A stretch of 64,000 bases of DNA from Kalaharituber pfeilii (GCA_015179045.1 WHUZ01000107.1:124001-188000), one strand, 5' to 3'. Positions 1 through 10,206 are shown, counted from the first letter of the stretch. The notes: generated from the sequence alone by a model not told the origin. Made by a program: numbers and translations.

Positions 1-1093
1 GTGAAGAAAATCGGTCAGATTCTTGCCCTTCATTATAGCCAGGTTCACCTGTAGACCCACTTATGACCTCTCCACTTCCAACCGTTTTTTCATTCTGCAC
101 TGTAATTCACCGCCAAGCGAGCCACACTGCCAAACGAGCCCACGTTCTCACCAAAACTGACCGCTCGCTAGAGCATATATCTCCACCACAATTAAAAAAT
201 TTTATGTGCCCCTTCTAACAAGGTTATATCAAAAGCCAATCTTTCTATCCCGTACATGTAATTGCCTAAGTTTGTGGTGGTTAAGGAATTACGGCTCCGC
301 ACATTTTTGCATCCTTCTTGGCATACATTTTCGCAGTAGTACAGTAAAATTGTAAGGTTTGCACCCCGCAATAAATTTGATAAAAATATTAAGATTTGAA
401 TATGGTGATTGCATTGTATGTAAAAGTATAAAAAGAGCAATGAAGCGATTTCTGCAGTGGTTGTGAATATTCATCTTTCTTCTAGAAACTATTTATATGT
501 GAATAACTGCCAACACAAGTTATTGGAATTCTTGCATTGCTAATTGCTCAATTTAAATCGAGAAAAGTATAGTACATCAATGTACTGTATAGGTAAGGCT
601 CTTCGGTCATTTCAAGGCCATTATCAGAGAGACAATTGGGAGGATTGCAACAAAATCTGGTGAGCATTTTGTATGAGAACCACATAAAAACCAATGCCAA
701 GACATTGTGGGAAAGTGCGATGAATATATACGTTTCCCAAAACTGTGATTTGGTAAAAACAAACAGGCTGAGAATGAAGTATGTGGTCTTATTTAATTTT
801 AATGCAAACCGCATAGAGAATTCTTTGGTGGGGGTGGAGATATTTGCGTTGTTGGGGAGTCAGTTTTAGTGCGGAAGTGGGTTCGTTTGGGGGTGTGGCT
901 CGCTTGGCGGTGATTACAGTATGGCAATGAAGATATGGGTATTATTCCCGTTTATTTGAGCCATTCTCCTGACCAGATCGTGACGCTTTGTGCCGCTTCG
1001 ACAGCCATTTAAGCTGTGATTGCGAATTTATCCTGCAGTTCTAGTGGCCCCATTAGAAAAGTAGTCGGAGTATGATAATGCTTAGCGGCTTTG
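1..1093. other. intergenic, no gene recognised
   Basis: No reading frame here has a recognisable motif or convincing splice sites. The open frames are short and AT-rich. Nothing is supported beyond the TSD copy at 1082-1093 (TTAGCGGCTTTG) that borders the next feature. Confidence 0.6.
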
Positions 1094-1199
1094 TACCTGA
1101 CATTTCGCTGTTTCTTCTGATTCTTACGTTATGCATTCATTTCCATGTACTTAAATAAAGACATCCATGGGGCGGCATGCGAGTATTGATATAAAAAAA
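1094..1199 (+). mobile_element. family A micro-retroposon (106 bp)
   Basis: This insertion ends in GGGCGGCATGCGAGTATTGATAT plus a short poly(A), the 3' tail of LINE family A, and is flanked by a 12-bp TSD, TTAGCGGCTTTG, at 1082-1093 and 1200-1211. It contains about 85 bp of LINE 3' UTR and no coding sequence. It is one of the longer members of the class. The short A-run (7) suggests it is older than its neighbours. Confidence 0.8.
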
Positions 1200-1469
1200 T
1201 TAGCGGCTTTGCCAACCAAGCCACGTGCCAACACTACAGTAACCCTATCCGTCCACTGCCATTCTAGAGAAGGGAGATGATGAATTTGAATAAAATTTCA
1301 TCAGCACTGGGGAAATGTTCAGATTAGATTCACAACCCGATAATGCGAAGGTTTTTCTCATCCAGTTTATGAGGCCTAAGGTATTCAGGGTCAAGTTCGA
1401 GTCGGTGGTGATAGAGCCGGTAGTATTAGGCTTAGAATTGTAAGCATTCTCTTCAGCTTATCTGGTCCA

Positions 1470-1527
1470 CATTTTTTTTTTTTTTTAATATATCATCAAT
1501 CGCATGCCGCCCTAAGGGCTATGGCGA
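1470..1527 (-). mobile_element. family A micro-retroposon
   Basis: Poly(T) followed by the reverse complement of the family A tail (ATCAATCGCATGCCGCCC...GGGCTATGGCGA). The 12-bp TSD TTATCTGGTCCA is present at 1458-1469 and 1528-1539. It is inserted in the first intron region of the decayed lyase copy. Confidence 0.88.
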
Positions 1528-1987
1528 TTATCTGGTCCATATTACCCCGATCTGTTTAGTCACTGCAACGTGCCCATAGACGTACATTGCTCACTCCCAC
1601 GCTTAGCGCGCTTGTTGCGATGCTTAACAAGGTCGAAAACTTTTCCTGCAAAGTTAAGCTATATGTACAAGTCATCGCCGACAATTCCGCCGATGGGATT
1701 GACCCCAATGATCCTCAGCCCGAGGGCAGCGGAATCCACATTAGACAGGTGGAGTAGAAGGTTTTGTTTTGGTAAATTCCAGCTCCTCATCTTTATGGTA
1801 CTGTTTGCAAATAATTTTTGTGAGGAGTTGGATATTCTTAAGATGCTGCTTTGCCAGACCATATCCTCCTCACGGTGTACTCTTTCTGCCTTCACTATCT
1901 CATATAAAGGATTGTAGATCACGTCTAGAAGAAAATCCACTGCAGTCTTTTGAACTTGGGCTGCCCATTACTTGGCTGAGGAGTTGA

Positions 1988-2571
1988 GCGACAAGGAGGC
2001 AGAGAAGATTGCCTCAGCACCACCGGTGAACACCCCACAGACCAACGCAGGGGCCACCACCCAGAAACAGAAACGACCGACTCCCACACCCGCGCCGACT
2101 CCCCCCCTAGCGCCCACACTCAAGACCAAACCCCCTCACACCCCCAAAGCCAATTCCCCACCTCCAACCACTCCTGATGCCAACACCCCAAAGACCGGCA
2201 TCGTAGTTCACGGGATAGCCCTAAGGAAAGCCCTTGGGAACGTCCGACGATGGATGGAGGCAGCTAACCAGGACCTAGGAAAGATCACGGGGATCCGATG
2301 GCTGAAGAAGAAGACAACTCTAGTTGAGGAGGGAAAGAAGACAAGCTCAATGGTGGTGTACCTGGAAGAGACATCCAAAGTAGACCGGGTGAGACTGGGA
2401 GGAAGGTGGCTCCGAGCAGGACGGTACGAATGGGACAGAGGACCCATTCCGTATTGACATTTCACTCGCATCATGTATGAGCACTGTGGGTACCATATGT
2501 ATCTAGCCGTTAAGTTTCTTTTTCTGTTAATAAACCCTCGCGATAGCCAATAGGGCGGCATGCGAGTATTG

Positions 2572-2607
<36 letters not shown>
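1988..2607 (+). mobile_element. half-LINE (ORF1-only element), 5'-truncated copy 1
   Basis: It is flanked by a 16-bp perfect TSD, TTGGCTGAGGAGTTGA, at 1972-1987 and 2608-2623. It encodes 156 residues, open from the 5' junction to the TGA at 2455-2457: a Pro/Thr-rich linker, then a conserved domain starting IVVHGIALRKALG and ending RAGRYEWDRG. About 120 bp of 3' UTR (including AATAAA) follow, then the family A tail and about 30 A. No RT sequence is present. The apparent start ATG at 1972 belongs to the target site, so it is not the element's own start. An intact ORF and a perfect TSD suggest a recent insertion. Confidence 0.85.
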
Positions 2608-2610
<3 letters not shown>

Positions 2611-2737
2611 GCTGAGGAGTTGAAGTTCAGTGGCAGGTGATCATGTGGCGGTAATGATTGGTCTGATGGTAGCAATGGTAGGGTTGAACGTGCTAGTGGC
2701 TGTGGAATAACCAGCATGAACCGATTTCCTCGGTGGC

Positions 2738-2797
2738 CACCCTGCCATGGCGAATAGCTGCAAGCGGGCTTACGTGATTAAAAAGAAACAAAAAAAC
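2738..2797 (+). mobile_element. family B micro-retroposon
   Basis: CCACCCTGCCATGGCGAATAG...GGGCTTACGTGATT followed by an interrupted A-run. This is the 3' end of LINE family B (compare 62175-62246). No convincing TSD was found. It lies inside repeat R1. Confidence 0.7.
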
Positions 2798-3334
2798 TCT
2801 ATGGAAACTCATTCCGCATGTTTGACTGATCAGTGAGTGGTTGTGGGTAAGTCACGCGCATGTGCAGAAGATGCATCGCTATGTGACCGGTGCGGCGAAA
2901 AGCTGACTTTTTGGAATTAAAATAAGATTAATAAAATCAGCGCACTGAAAACTATTTATCAAAGTAGGTATTGCGAGTAATTATATCGTGGCTACCAAGT
3001 CGCTCCAAAAGCTCGTTCCGTGGGAGTTGTTGTCGGTGACTAATGGCTGTATCAGGACTGGTATCCGCTTTGATTCCATGCAATCCTTCCTCATCGCCGG
3101 CGACGACATTCCCGACACGATTCGTTTATGCACTTCCCTTATCGGTAGTCCAAATCTCATGCCAATATACATTTGAGGATGTCATCAAACGTCCTATGGA
3201 TACAATGAGTGACATAAAATTGTGGATGTTAATCAATACGGACACTGAAATTGGCCTTTGAAAGGGGACGCATATCGACCAGGTGTAATGAAGGCTCAAC
3301 AGCATCCACTGTCTTGCACAGGGTAGCGGTATCT

Positions 3335-3365
<31 letters not shown>

Positions 3366-3479
3366 AGTATTATTACTCGCGTGCCGCCCTGAGGGCTACT
3401 GTATGGCGGAGTTAGTTACGTTAGATACATGGAAATAAGTGAATGGAAATATCATGGAAATAAATGAATAACATAAATA

Positions 3480-4666
3480 GGCTCTAGTCTCGACCTGCCC
3501 AGTCCAAGATGTCCATCAACGGGTCCTTGCTCTTAGGTGGCCTGAGTAAGTCTGCTTCCCTCACCAGCCATCTCTTTTTCCACACCTTGCATCGAGTGAG
3601 CACGTGAGTGGTGGATTCTTCCTCTTCGCTGCACCACCGGCGCTCAGGGCTTTCTACTTTCTCTATCGTGTGTAGCCATTTTCTTAGCCCTTTGCCCCCC
3701 AGTATGCCTGCGAGAGTTGATGTCCTCAGTCCTAGTCGCTTTAGAGGTCTGTAATGGAGGCCCAGTCGGTTCCTTTAGTCGGCTCTCCGGGACTTGCTGA
3801 GCTGTTTTATCCCCACTTCGGTGATTATTTCGTCCTGGTATTGGAGGTGAGCACCTGTTTTTGCGGCTCTGTCTGCCTCTGTGTTCCCTTTGATCTCTTT
3901 GTGGCCTTTCACCCACATTATGGCTACGTCTACGTCCCCTCTTGCGGCTCTGGTTTCCCACTTCTCTCTGACTATCTGGGACGCACCTTCATGAGTAGGG
4001 TCGCCGTTGGCTAATTTTCAGAGTTCGAAGATGACGATTTTGGAGTCGGTGACGATCAGCAGTTCCCCTTCTTGATGTTCTAGTGCCTCGCCCATGGCTA
4101 TGAGCTCTGCATCGTTGACTGTACTTCGCTGGCCCAGGTATATGGACTTCGGTCCTGTGCTGTATGTGCCTGCGCCGGTAGTATCATTCATTTGACTTCT
4201 GTCAGTGTAGACTGCATTCCAGCCCTCGTCTTCCACCTCCGATATGGCTTTCTCCCACTCCTCTTAGAGAGTCCTCTTTGTGGGCGTCTCGTAGGAGGGC
4301 GGGTAGTAAAGCTAATGGGAGGAGGGTTCTGTGGTTCAGGGATCCTTTTAAATATGTACTGTCTGGAGCCTTCTGGCGTATTTTCTCGTTTCGGAAGTAT
4401 AAGGCTCGTGCTTCTATTCTCCTATGTTCTCCCTCCGTAAATGTTTGGATCGACTCCAGGTTCGTAAGTCCCTCGACCAGGTCTCTCCTCGTGCTCCATG
4501 GGGCGCCAGTGATGTTTTGGGCCACAGTATACTGCCATTTTTCGAGGTCCTTGATTTTGGCGCTGGCTAGAGCTCCCTTGGTGTATTCTCTCCATGCCCA
4601 GCATCCCCATGTGGTGATTGTGCGGGCGGCGCTAGTATATATCTGGCGTTTCTTTTCTAGTGATAG
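3480..4666 (-). pseudogene. RNase H and C-terminal knuckle of LINE A1
   Basis: Read on the minus strand, this holds the RNase H core: AVYTDRSQMNDTTGAG (first Asp), VNDAELIAMGEAL (Glu) and LLIVTDSK (Asp). The final WVK..HIG part and the cysteine knuckle lie at 3600-3950 in shifted frames. Upstream, NLESIQTFTEGE and GAPWSTRRD match the RT thumb to RNase H linker of the family A copies at 18299 and 51726. Frameshifts near 4010 and elsewhere break it. In this LINE type the enzyme would remove RNA from the RNA-DNA hybrid during target-primed reverse transcription. Confidence 0.75.
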
Positions 4667-4678
4667 CCTGGATAGCCT

Positions 4679-4740
4679 TTTTTTTTTTTTTTTTTTAATA
4701 TCACATGACCCCGCGTGCGGCTGCTCACCAAGGCAGGGCC
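4679..4740 (-). mobile_element. family B micro-retroposon inside LINE A1
   Basis: Poly(T), then TCACATGACCCCGCGTGCGG...AGGCAGGGC, the reverse complement of the family B tail. The perfect 12-bp TSD CCTGGATAGCCT lies at 4667-4678 and 4741-4752. Confidence 0.9.
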
Positions 4741-4910
4741 CCTGGATAGCCTCATTGCTATGTTCCATGTGGCTTTAGCAAGTTGGAAGCATTTTCTGTG
4801 GTGCTGTTGGTATTTTAGTTCCTAGTCTATTGTTAGCCCTATGAGTCTGTATGCTCGTCCCTTGACTCCTATTATCAGGGTCTCCACTTTGTTTGGGTCT
4901 ATCTCATATC

Positions 4911-5719
4911 ATGAAAGGGACCATGAAAAGTGACGCCGACCCGACAGAAGGGCCGTTCCTTTTGGTGGAGTTCTGTGACGACCCACACGAGGTGTTCGAA
5001 CTCCAGGCCGGAGGTCCAGAGGACCCCTTTCCAGAGTCCCCACAACCACAACAGCCATTGGGGTTCAGCCCCATCCACACCCTGATCTCGGAGGAGCCAC
5101 TCCACGTGGAGGGGCCATCCCCGTGAACGGTGGAACCCTCTCCCACCACCCCCCACTCCCCCCCACCCCCAACCCCACCAGAAAGCGCAAAGGCAAAGCG
5201 GCGTCGCCACGGGACCCGTACGCCATCAAGAAGAGACTCGACAACAACGAGGCAAAGAAAATCTTCTCCGCGCCAATGGTCGAGAGTCCACCACCCGCTG
5301 ACAGCACTCCCGTCAGCAATCCCCCACCCCCCCCATCCCCCGCACCCGCTCCCGCAGCCACGCCTATTCCCTCCGCACCCTCCAAAAGAGCACCACAGCT
5401 TCCCCCCACACTCCCAGAACCAAACCCAAAACCACCACCAGCCCGATGCCCCCACCCGAAGCACGCCATTGCTGTCCACGGAAGTGCCCTAAGAAAAGAC
5501 TTAGGGAATGATCGAAGGTGGGTGGTGGCCGCAAACAAGAACATGGGCAGAGTTACTGGGATTCGATGGTTGAGAAATAAGCAGACACTCAAAGAGGAGG
5601 GAAAGACCACCAGCTCGGTAGTGGTCTACCTGGACAAGGAACACGAAGGCGGGAAAGTGAGATTTGGAGGCCGATGGTTAAGGGCAAGCCAGTACGAATG
5701 GGACCGAGGCAGGAGATAG
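4911..5719 (+). pseudogene. ORF1-like protein of the half-LINE, one frameshift
   Basis: The first part (4911-5126) encodes an acidic region with GPFLLVEFCDDPHEVFEL. A one-base shift around 5095-5126, in C/G runs, moves to the frame 5123-5719. That frame is basic (RKRKGKAASPRDP), then a long Pro/Ala linker, then the conserved domain from IAVHGSALRKDLG to ASQYEWDRG at the C-terminus. The same C-terminal domain of about 85 residues recurs at 1988, 7162, 22240, 26597, 32930 and 49774. An RNA-binding role is the usual one for LINE ORF1 proteins, but no zinc knuckle or RRM is evident, so function is inferred only from context. Confidence 0.7.
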
Positions 5720-5932
5720 TTGGAGATGCCCCCTGGGACACTGGATGACCACCCACAACACCAGAGACAGCTGTGGGCATCACACATGTAGATTAGTTCT
5801 CCCGCACCACGTTTGAGCACCGCGGGCTCCACATGTATTTAGTTTATTTTGTTTATTTCCTTTTAATAAAACCCTCGCCATAGCCCACAGGGCGGCACGC
5901 GAGTACTGATATAAAAAAAAAAAAAAAAAACA
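4911..5932 (+). mobile_element. half-LINE (ORF1-only element), longest copy
   Basis: A 1022-bp insertion in the RT region of LINE A1, with a short TSD, CATATC, at 4905-4910 and 5933-5938. Removing it restores the RT frame on the minus strand, which confirms the boundaries. It begins exactly at an ATG, carries one ORF1-like reading frame, a short 3' UTR with AATAAA, the family A tail (TCGCCATAGCCCACAGGGCG) and poly(A). No RT or endonuclease is present. It is the best template for what the ORF1-only family looks like, though it could still be truncated at the 5' end. Confidence 0.85.
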
Positions 5933-5938
5933 CATATC

Positions 5939-7151
5939 CTTCCGCTGCCGCTTCAGCTGTCAAGGTGGCTCGGTGTGTCGTTATGTCCTACCGTAGTTTG
6001 GGTAGAGATGTGTTAGCTAGTATGCTATGGAAGTCATCTATATCTAATCTTGTGAAGTTCCGTTGGTCCGCTTTCTCGGCTACTTGTACCACTCCTATCC
6101 AGTCCTTTCTGAGGAAGTTGAAGGCAGACTTTATGTCGTCTCCAACTATCGCTACCCATTCTTTTCGATTCAGCCTGTGGTCTACTTCTTTCAGGATCTG
6201 TCTCTGTAGGTCTTCTGCCTCTCTATATGGCTTCTCCCCAAGCTACTATTCCCTGAAGAGGGTATCCTGTTGTTGTAGGAGGTCAGCGATGACTTTTTGT
6301 CCTAATTTTGCAACCATGTTAAGTAGAATGATTGGTCTCCAGCTTCTGGCTTGGTCTCGAGATTTTTCCTTTCTTTAGAATTATAACTATGTCGAATCCT
6401 TTCACAAAGCCGAACCTTCTGTTGATGTAATCAACTATCCTCTCAAGTACGGCTGCTCAGAGGGTCGTGTTTTTTAGGAGTTTTAGTAGGCCGTATCGTA
6501 TGCCATCTGGTCCCAGTGCTGATCTTGATTTTTTTTTTTTTTTTTTTTTTATATCAATACTCGCAGGCCGCCCTGTGGGCTATGGCGAGGGCTAATCTTG
6601 ATTTGGTTTTGGTTAGGGCCCTGTCTATCATTCTTCTCACCTGTTCCCAATCGATTATGGGTCCTGTGGGTGTGACTGTTGGAGTCACGAAGTCCATCCT
6701 TGATGTTATGAAGTTGTATTTTATTTAGTAGGTTGGTAATCGCCTTGTCTCTGCCTGAGATTCTTATTAGTTCCCGCTGTCGGAATGGATCTCTGGCTAG
6801 TCGGAATATGTACCATAGTGATTGTGGTCGTTTCTCCTCGAGGAAGTCCTCCTAGTATGCCTTTTTCTTTTCTTGGATTATGTCTCTTAGGATCCTTCTT
6901 GCCCTGATTCTGGTGGCATTTTGATGTGCCACTGTCCTTTCTCAATATGGCACTTGTCATCCTACGTGCTTTTTTCACCTCCTTGTCAAACTATCGTTTA
7001 GTTCTGTGTGTGATCCAGGCCTCCTTCGTGAATCTGTGGCTCACTTAGCACAGTAGCTCGTATCTATCAACTCCCTGTACTAGTAGTCTGTTACCCCATT
7101 TCTCTACGAATTTCTCCCATTTGTCCCAGTCAGTTACCTTTATGATCTTCA
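5939..7151 (-). pseudogene. reverse transcriptase region of LINE A1
   Basis: On the minus strand, reading from right to left, recognisable blocks are EAEDLQRQILKEVD (about 6180-6230), VAIVGDDIKSAFN (RT motif A, about 6130) and RLDIDDFHSI (degenerate motif C, about 6030). Motif B (PQGSP) is missing between A and C, so there is an internal deletion of roughly 90 codons compared with the copy at 51726. Copy A1 is clearly older than the intact fragments at 10207 and 18299. Confidence 0.7.
6530..6590 (-). mobile_element. family A micro-retroposon inside LINE A1
   Basis: Poly(T), then ATATCAATACTCGCAGGCCGCCC...GGGCTATGGCGAG. TSD GCT(G/A)ATCTTGAT at 6518-6529 and 6591-6602, with one mismatch. It interrupts the RT remnant. 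Confidence 0.88.
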
Positions 7152-7161
7152 TGTCTGTCTT

Positions 7162-7686
7162 TTTTTTTTTTTTTTTTATATATATCACTACTCGCTTGCC
7201 GCCCTATGGGCTATGGCGAGGTATTTATTAAAAGAAAACGAAAAGGGCTGTCACTAATTACATGTTTTACCCGCGGTAGTACATGGTGCGATGGAGTGCA
7301 GGGGCCAGTGTGTCTATCTTCTCTCCGACTCGTACCGGCATGCCTTCAACCACTTCCCTCCCAAACGCACTTTCTGAATTTGAACTTCCTTCTCCAGGTA
7401 TACCACGGCTGAACTGGTCTGCTTTCCTTCCTCCAGCAACAGCGACTTGCGTCTCAGCCATCTAATCCCTGTTGTCTTGCCGAGCTCTTTGTTTGTCTCC
7501 TCTAGCCATCTGCGGACTTTCCCCAAGTCCTTTCTCAGGGCGATTCCGTGAACGACTATGCCGGCTTTCTTGGTGTTGACTTCGGGGCTGGGTGGGCTTC
7601 GGGTTCTGGGGTTAGATGTGGTTTTCCCGGGCTTCGGGGTGGGTTTTTGGGGGTTGGTTGGGGTGTTGTCATCGAGGGTGGGGGAG
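7162..7686 (-). mobile_element. half-LINE, copy 3 (inserted in LINE A1)
   Basis: Ten-bp TSD TGTCTGTCTT at 7152-7161 and 7687-7696. On the minus strand it encodes a Pro-rich linker, then GIVVHGIALRKDLG, GIRWLRRKSLLLEEGK and ACRYESERR followed by a stop near 7314, then a short 3' UTR, the family A tail and poly(A) (poly(T) as written). The reading frame is open from the 5' junction, so this is a young 5'-truncated copy. The final YEWDRG motif has drifted to YESERR. Confidence 0.85.
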
Positions 7687-7830
7687 TGTCTGTCTTATTT
7701 GCTGTGGTGAGGCGACCTGTTATCATTGCGTAGTAGGATCTGGCTACCTATGAGGTTCCTGTGCCTCTCTAGTTTCCGTTCCTAGTAAAGACTAGATCCA
7801 GCAATGCAGTTCTTATGTGTCCATCTATTG

Positions 7831-8230
7831 TGCAAATCTAAGTTTCAAGGGCAGTCTCAATAGTCAACCGTCGAGCAAAGATCATAAAAGAAGAGCAGTC
7901 AATTGCCTTGTCTGTGCATGTCTAGTCTGTCTATCTATATCTTCGTATCCATATCTTGTCTCCTATATAGTCCTATCTACATACTATAGACCACCCATCG
8001 CCTTCCTACATATTCATATCTCGCCTCTGAAATATGAGGTCGCTTCCTTAGCATATATATATGCATTATCACATACTCCTACTGATGAGTGGCGTTTGGC
8101 CCGTGTTTAGCCATATTCTTCGTATCAGTACTGTGGTTACCACCACACCGGATTTGCAGGAGAAGTACAGAAACTCTACGATGGATGGCAAGAAAGTCCT
8201 ATAGATAAAGATTCTTCAGGAATGAGGCTA
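7831..8230. other. no gene recognised
   Basis: Short-period TATC/TCTA-rich sequence leads into an AT-rich island. Nothing coding can be supported. Confidence 0.5.
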
Positions 8231-8878
8231 AAAAGTAATTACCAGTTTAGGTAAATAAGATAGGCTAAGCATTGTATATTAGAGAAGTATATAGAACAGG
8301 AATGCGATATATGTAGAATACATTTAAAATACTAATAGCATGAAAAAATATTAAGTTTAAATACTTGAGTAAATAAATAAAAAAATAAACAAATAATTTA
8401 GATAATTATAATTTCAAACCTTCTAGTATTTAAATCTTCTAGTATTTAAACAACTACTAATATATCAACATTGTATTATAGTTCTGTATATAAAATAAAA
8501 AAATTAATGTATTCTTCTAGTATATAATTATGACCTAGTATTTTATTAAGTAGTTTAAGCTCGTAGTTACTAAAATATTATTACAAATAGTCTCGTATAT
8601 TAATATATATTAAATACTATATATTATATTTAAATTAAGTATTAATTAGATGTTTAAAACGTTTTATTATAATTTAATAATTAAAATAAATAAACTAATA
8701 TAAACTATAATAAATTTATGATTAAAATAAATAATAAATATTTACTTTTTATAGTTTTAAAACTTTATATATACCTATATTATTATTTATATTTTATTAG
8801 ATATATTATAATATATATTTGATTTTTCTATACTTATTATTTTAAACTATATGAAAATACTTATTTTTATATTACTAT
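8231..8878. repeat. AT-rich island, left arm
   Basis: Nearly all A/T, with many TATATT and TTAAAT words and stops in every frame. The composition is strongly TpA-rich, as expected of sequence mutated by RIP (C to T in duplicated DNA). The original element cannot be read. Confidence 0.8.
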
Positions 8879-9085
8879 TGTAACGGATGTAGTAAGCGCA
8901 GAGAATTACCGTCCGCCAGGTCAAAAAGACACTTGACTAGCGATACTCGCTAGTCCTCTGTGTAGCTCATATAGCATTCGCGACTACGATGCCGGCGCCT
9001 GGCTGTCGCATATCGCCTACGTCGCATATGCGCATATTGCGCGCACATCCACCGACCGCCCTACGGTTGCGGTGAATCCGTAACA
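8879..9085. mobile_element. solo LTR, 207 bp
   Basis: An element of ordinary GC content set in the AT-rich island. It starts TGTAACGG and ends CCGTAACA, with near-matching 5-bp flanks ACTAT (8874-8878) and ACCAT (9086-9090). It holds a run of CGCATA/TGCGCATA words. A diverged copy begins near 63840 and runs off the window end, sharing CACTTGACTAG.GA, TAGTCCTCTG and GCTGTCGCAT. No second LTR or internal region is nearby. Confidence 0.75.
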
Positions 9086-9640
9086 ACCATTATAATATAC
9101 TTTTTTTTTATAAAATTTATATTAATATTAAATCTATTATTTATAATTTTAAATATAAATTAATTAATTTTCTTTTATTATAAAATCTTATATATTTAAT
9201 ACATTTGATTGTATACTTTATTATATATTATTTAATATACTTTTAATTATTATATAAGATTCTAAAAATAATAATAGTAAAATTTTATTGTTTACTTTAA
9301 TTAGAAAAGCTTTTTCTATTATATTTATATATATTTTATCTTTTATTAATTTATCTATTTCTATTACTACTAAACTACTACTAGTTTTAAATATTTTAAG
9401 CTAGTAGTTTTAGTATAATTTTTATATTAATACTAAACTTAGAATATAAAATTATAGATATATAATAATATATTAGAAAATATACTAATTAATACTCTAG
9501 CTAGTTTGTCTTTAACTTTATAAGTAGAGGTTTTCTATTGCCTAATTAGGTATATATCATACAGTGTACCATGTTGCTCTCCCATATGTGTAATCTAAGA
9601 CTCAGAATATACTTCAGGATACGTTAAAAACATTCTAAAG
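9086..9640. repeat. AT-rich island, right arm
   Basis: This continues the RIP-like AT-rich sequence on the other side of the solo LTR. No open frame of any length is present. Confidence 0.8.
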
Positions 9641-9900
9641 GTTATAATACTTGCACATGAATTGCAGTCACTACGGCAAAAATTCTCATGTTGCCCGAAA
9701 GTGCGCAATATTCCAGTTCAGCGTAATATTCCCGCAGAACACAGTAGTGCGACTACTGCAGTTATTATATTCACAAGGGGTCTCGGGAAACTGGTGCGAC
9801 AAAGTTGGATTTGCAGTATAGTAAAGCTGTGCATGACAATTGAAAGCGATACTGGTGGTGCAAAATCTGCAAACAAAAATTCCTAAATGTCAGAGAATGA
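9640..9900 (+). pseudogene. decayed Gag zinc-knuckle fragment
   Basis: From 9658 the reading MNCSHYGKNSHVARKC has the spacing of a CCHC knuckle (CX2CX4HX4C), with the second Cys now Tyr. A single G-to-A change (TGC to TAC) would explain that, in keeping with RIP on the opposite strand. The frame closes soon after, and nothing else of a retrotransposon can be read. Confidence 0.45.
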
Positions 9901-10206
9901 GGTATACGTAGAAGTTAGAGTACGTTCTGTATATACCTACTGTATAATTTAACTCCCACTGCAGCCTGAATGGCCTGGACCGGTGCCGGCGGACCTCACG
10001 GCCGGCCTAGATTTCTATGGCCCAGGCCGGCCAGGAGGCCCGTTGGAAACACTGGTCGATGAGGAGGAGGAAGTGTCCTGGGGTAAGATGGACAACGACT
10101 CGAGGCAGAAATTGAAGTCATCGAGTCGACCCTAAGTTGGGCAAGGAGGATGCCCCAGCCAAGTGGGAGACGCGCATCGGCAAGGCCAAGGCCTAGGGCA
10201 ATTCGG
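9901..10206. other. GC-rich anonymous sequence
   Basis: Contains several GGCCGG/CCGGCC words (9985-10045) and a short frame reading VDEEEEVSWGKMDNDSRQK. No family is recognised. The last 11 bases are the left TSD of the next LINE. Confidence 0.4.

Larger units (their letters stand above)
1940..2985. repeat. unclassified repeat R1, copy 1
   Basis: After the half-LINE (1988-2607) and the family B tail (2738-2797) are set aside, 1940-2985 aligns by eye, block after block, with about 22985-23425. Shared landmarks include CTTTTG.A.TTGG, a GGCTGA.GAAGTTGA-like stretch, GATTTCCTCGGTG, CTATGGAA.CTCAT, TGACTGATC.GTG and GCACTGAA..CTATT. The minus strand can be read as a proline/histidine-rich protein in both copies, but stops interrupt it. 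The element's class and true ends are unknown. Confidence 0.55.
1338..3300 (+). pseudogene. alpha-1,4-glucan lyase (GH31) pseudogene, fragments
   Basis: Three blocks match successive parts of the lyase gene at 41215-45444. At about 1338-1432 the reading LIQFMRPKVFRVKFES matches exon 1 (LIQFIRPKVFRVRFDP), and GTAAGC follows at about the expected splice site. At about 1610-1740 the residues LNKVENFSCKVKL and GIDPNDPQPEGSG match exon 2. At about 3000-3290 the residues TGIRFDSMQ, LIAGDDIPDTIRL, TSLIGSPNL and, after a stop, GCHQTSYGYNE match the fourth exon. Stops, frameshifts and at least four insertions (a micro-retroposon, a half-LINE, repeat R1 and a family B tail) separate the blocks. The paralogue is therefore old and dead, and it lies on the strand opposite to the better-preserved gene. 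Confidence 0.8.
3338..7830 (-). mobile_element. LINE family A, copy A1, with nested insertions
   Basis: This is the largest minus-strand family A copy. Its poly(T) (3338-3365) and tail (to about 3410) mark the 3' end on the left. RNase H, RT and a trace of endonuclease (LLDLVFT, about 7740-7810) follow to the right. Four later insertions interrupt it: a family B tail (4679-4740), a half-LINE (4911-5932), a family A tail (6530-6590) and a second half-LINE (7162-7686), each with its own TSD. Removing the 4911-5932 half-LINE rejoins an RT stretch reading AEGYEIDPNK. Stops, frameshifts and a deletion between RT motifs A and C show it is dead. Confidence 0.85.

Noticed and set aside
1972..1987. 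ATG at 1972 as the start of the half-LINE ORF
   Set aside because: It lies in the left TSD, which is repeated at 2608-2623, so it is target sequence.
8231..9640. Mitochondrial insertion (NUMT) as the cause of the AT-rich stretch
   Set aside because: No rRNA, tRNA or respiratory gene motif can be read, and the same composition flanks other LTRs; RIP explains it better.
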